A stretch of DNA of 5,989 bases from Candidatus Pacearchaeota archaeon (GTDB lineage Archaea > Nanobdellota > Nanobdellia > Pacearchaeales > GW2011-AR1): assembly GCA_023133375.1 (NCBI GenBank), contig JAGLWP010000028.1, positions 1 to 5,989 on the forward strand, in the 5' to 3' direction. The notes beneath the pieces were generated by a model. It was given only the letters and a program-made list of their open reading frames with translations, was not told the DNA's origin and searched no databases. The translations under genes were made by a program, and so were the position numbers. Of the stretch, positions 5,389 to 5,989 are shown piece by piece; positions within the stretch are counted from its first letter, which is position 1, and every line of letters starts with the position of its first letter.

Positions 5389-5405
5389 AGTTTTCATTCA
5401 TTAAA

Positions 5406-5413
5406 TTTATAAA
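5406..5413 (+). promoter_or_regulatory. TATA box before the L40e gene
   Basis: A perfect TTTATAAA is centred 28.5 bases before the L40e ATG, predicting a start near 5435 with about three leader bases. The purine run GAGAGGA (5424-5430) that looks like a Shine-Dalgarno would then lie upstream of the transcript start and be present only in read-through messages from the IF5A gene. Confidence 0.5.
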
Positions 5414-5437
5414 TAAATTAAACGAGAGGAAATTATA

Positions 5438-5599
5438 ATGGCAAAAATACAGGAAGCATCAAATAGACTTTTCAAGAATGTTTTTGTTTGCAAAAAATGC
5501 AAAACCAAAATACGAGCAGAGCCGCAAAAAATTTTGAGGGGCAAAGTCAAATGCAGAAAGTGTGGTAAGATTGCTTTTAGACCATTGAGAAAAAAATAG
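5438..5599 (+). CDS. Ribosomal protein L40e
   Basis: L40e is a small zinc-ribbon protein of the archaeal/eukaryotic large ribosomal subunit; in eukaryotes it is made as a ubiquitin fusion. This 53-residue basic protein starts MAKIQEASNRLFKNVFVCKK. It has two CxxC knuckles, C18-x2-C21 and C39-x2-C42, separated by 17 residues including RAEPQKILRGKV, followed by GKIAFRPLRKK. Size and motif order match archaeal L40e (about 50 residues). No ubiquitin domain is present, as expected in archaea. The start is preceded by GAGAGGA at 5424-5430, a suitable distance for a Shine-Dalgarno if the gene is read from the IF5A transcript, and also by its own TATA box. The stop codon nearly touches the next gene. 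Confidence 0.93.
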   Translation: MAKIQEASNRLFKNVFVCKKCKTKIRAEPQKILRGKVKCRKCGKIAFRPLRKK

Positions 5600-5603
5600 A
5601 GGT
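5599..5603 (+). promoter_or_regulatory. Ribosome binding site of the downstream membrane protein
   Basis: GAGGT begins at the last base of the L40e TAG stop codon and ends five bases before the ATG at 5609. This supports that start over the in-frame ATG at 5618 and indicates translation from a shared L40e transcript. Confidence 0.6.
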
Positions 5604-5608
5604 ATAAA

Positions 5609-5989
5609 ATGAATGTTATGATATATGATATTAGTTTATTGGTGATTTTTGTAATTTTAATTGGGACTTTTCTATATAGAAGAAGAAAGAATCTTAAAAA
5701 AGAAGGGCTTTTATTATTATACAGGGCAAGTTGGGGAATAAAGTTAATTAATAATATTGGAAAAAGATTCAGAAAAACATTAAACATTCTTAGTTATTTT
5801 GTGATTGGTTTAGGATATCTTCTTATGGGAACTATGATTTATTTGTTTGGGAAGATTGTTTGGATTTATGTTATAAACCCAGAGATTGTGAGGGCAATCA
5901 AAATTCCTCCGATAATGCCACTTATTCCATACTTGCCCCAAATTTTCAAATTGGATTTTTTACCTCCATTTTATTTTACATATTGGATA
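5609..5989 (+). CDS. Multi-pass membrane protein, probable site-2-type (M50) metalloprotease, cut by window edge
   Basis: The visible 127 codons have no stop. The first membrane helix is about residues 5-23 (IYDISLLVIFVILIGTFLYR), followed by a basic cytosolic stretch RRRKNLKKEG. The segment LLLYRASWGIKLINNIGKRF (36-55) is typical of archaeal site-2 protease relatives, where the arginine-tryptophan region precedes a second helix (about 60-88 here). The proline-rich stretch PPIMPLIPYLP (100-110), then LDFLPPFYFTYWI (115-127), resembles the region just before the HExxH zinc helix in these proteins. The catalytic motif itself would lie beyond the window edge, so the assignment is not proven. Such proteases cut membrane-anchored substrates within the bilayer. 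The gene starts ten bases after the L40e stop codon and is probably cotranscribed. Confidence 0.6.
   Translation, partial: MNVMIYDISLLVIFVILIGTFLYRRRKNLKKEGLLLLYRASWGIKLINNIGKRFRKTLNILSYFVIGLGYLLMGTMIYLFGKIVWIYVINPEIVRAIKIPPIMPLIPYLPQIFKLDFLPPFYFTYWI

Noticed and set aside
4974..5787. Minus-strand frames across the IF5A, L40e and membrane protein genes.
   Set aside because: They are antisense to recognised proteins; their hydrophobic, Phe/Leu/Ser-rich composition is what reverse-reading AT-rich genes gives.

Overview
The window is AT-rich archaeal DNA. Spt5 (NGN-KOW), a 58-residue SecE, an archaeal FtsZ, an archaeal-type initiation factor 5A with its hypusine lysine, a two-CxxC ribosomal protein L40e and a SlyD-like FKBP with an archaeal C-terminal extension all point to Archaea. 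Very short genes, tight packing, TTTATAAA boxes and apparently leaderless starts suggest a small-genome DPANN lineage, perhaps near Pacearchaeota or Woesearchaeota. The lineage is an inference from gene style, not something the sequence proves.

Layout. Bases 1-341 (minus) hold the first 113 codons of spt5. Bases 342-567 are noncoding and contain a GC-rich, highly self-complementary block (about 376-490). A second hairpin (344-366) covers the spt5 ribosome binding site. Bases 568-2274 (minus) encode a 568-residue secreted lipoprotein with bacterial-looking domains. Then, still on the minus strand when read from high to low coordinates, come a SlyD-like FKBP (4951-4304), ftsZ (4271-3159), a 140-residue helical protein of uncertain family (3157-2735), a 64-residue Cys/His-rich protein (2731-2537) and secE (2489-2313). 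On the plus strand lie the IF5A gene (5002-5388), the L40e gene (5438-5599) and the start of a membrane protein that looks like a site-2 protease (5609 to the window edge).

How it fits together. ftsZ-secE-spt5 is a known archaeal neighbourhood, normally continuing into ribosomal proteins L11, L1 and L10. Here it is interrupted twice: by the two small genes between ftsZ and secE, and by the lipoprotein gene plus structured leader between secE and spt5. Protein export (SecE), transcription elongation (Spt5), translation (IF5A, L40e), folding (FKBP) and division (FtsZ) are therefore neighbours of one surface protein that looks foreign.

Most promising observations. (1) The noncoding stretch before spt5 resembles a cis-acting RNA regulator: a GC-rich folded domain followed by a hairpin sequestering the ribosome binding site, with a segment that could pair either with the leader's 5' end or with that binding site. 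I could not match it to a known RNA family. (2) The divergent FKBP and IF5A genes appear to share one perfectly palindromic TATA box whose centre lies exactly midway between the two start codons, 25.5 nt from each. (3) The lipoprotein appears to be a bacterial-type exoprotein inserted into a conserved archaeal informational block.
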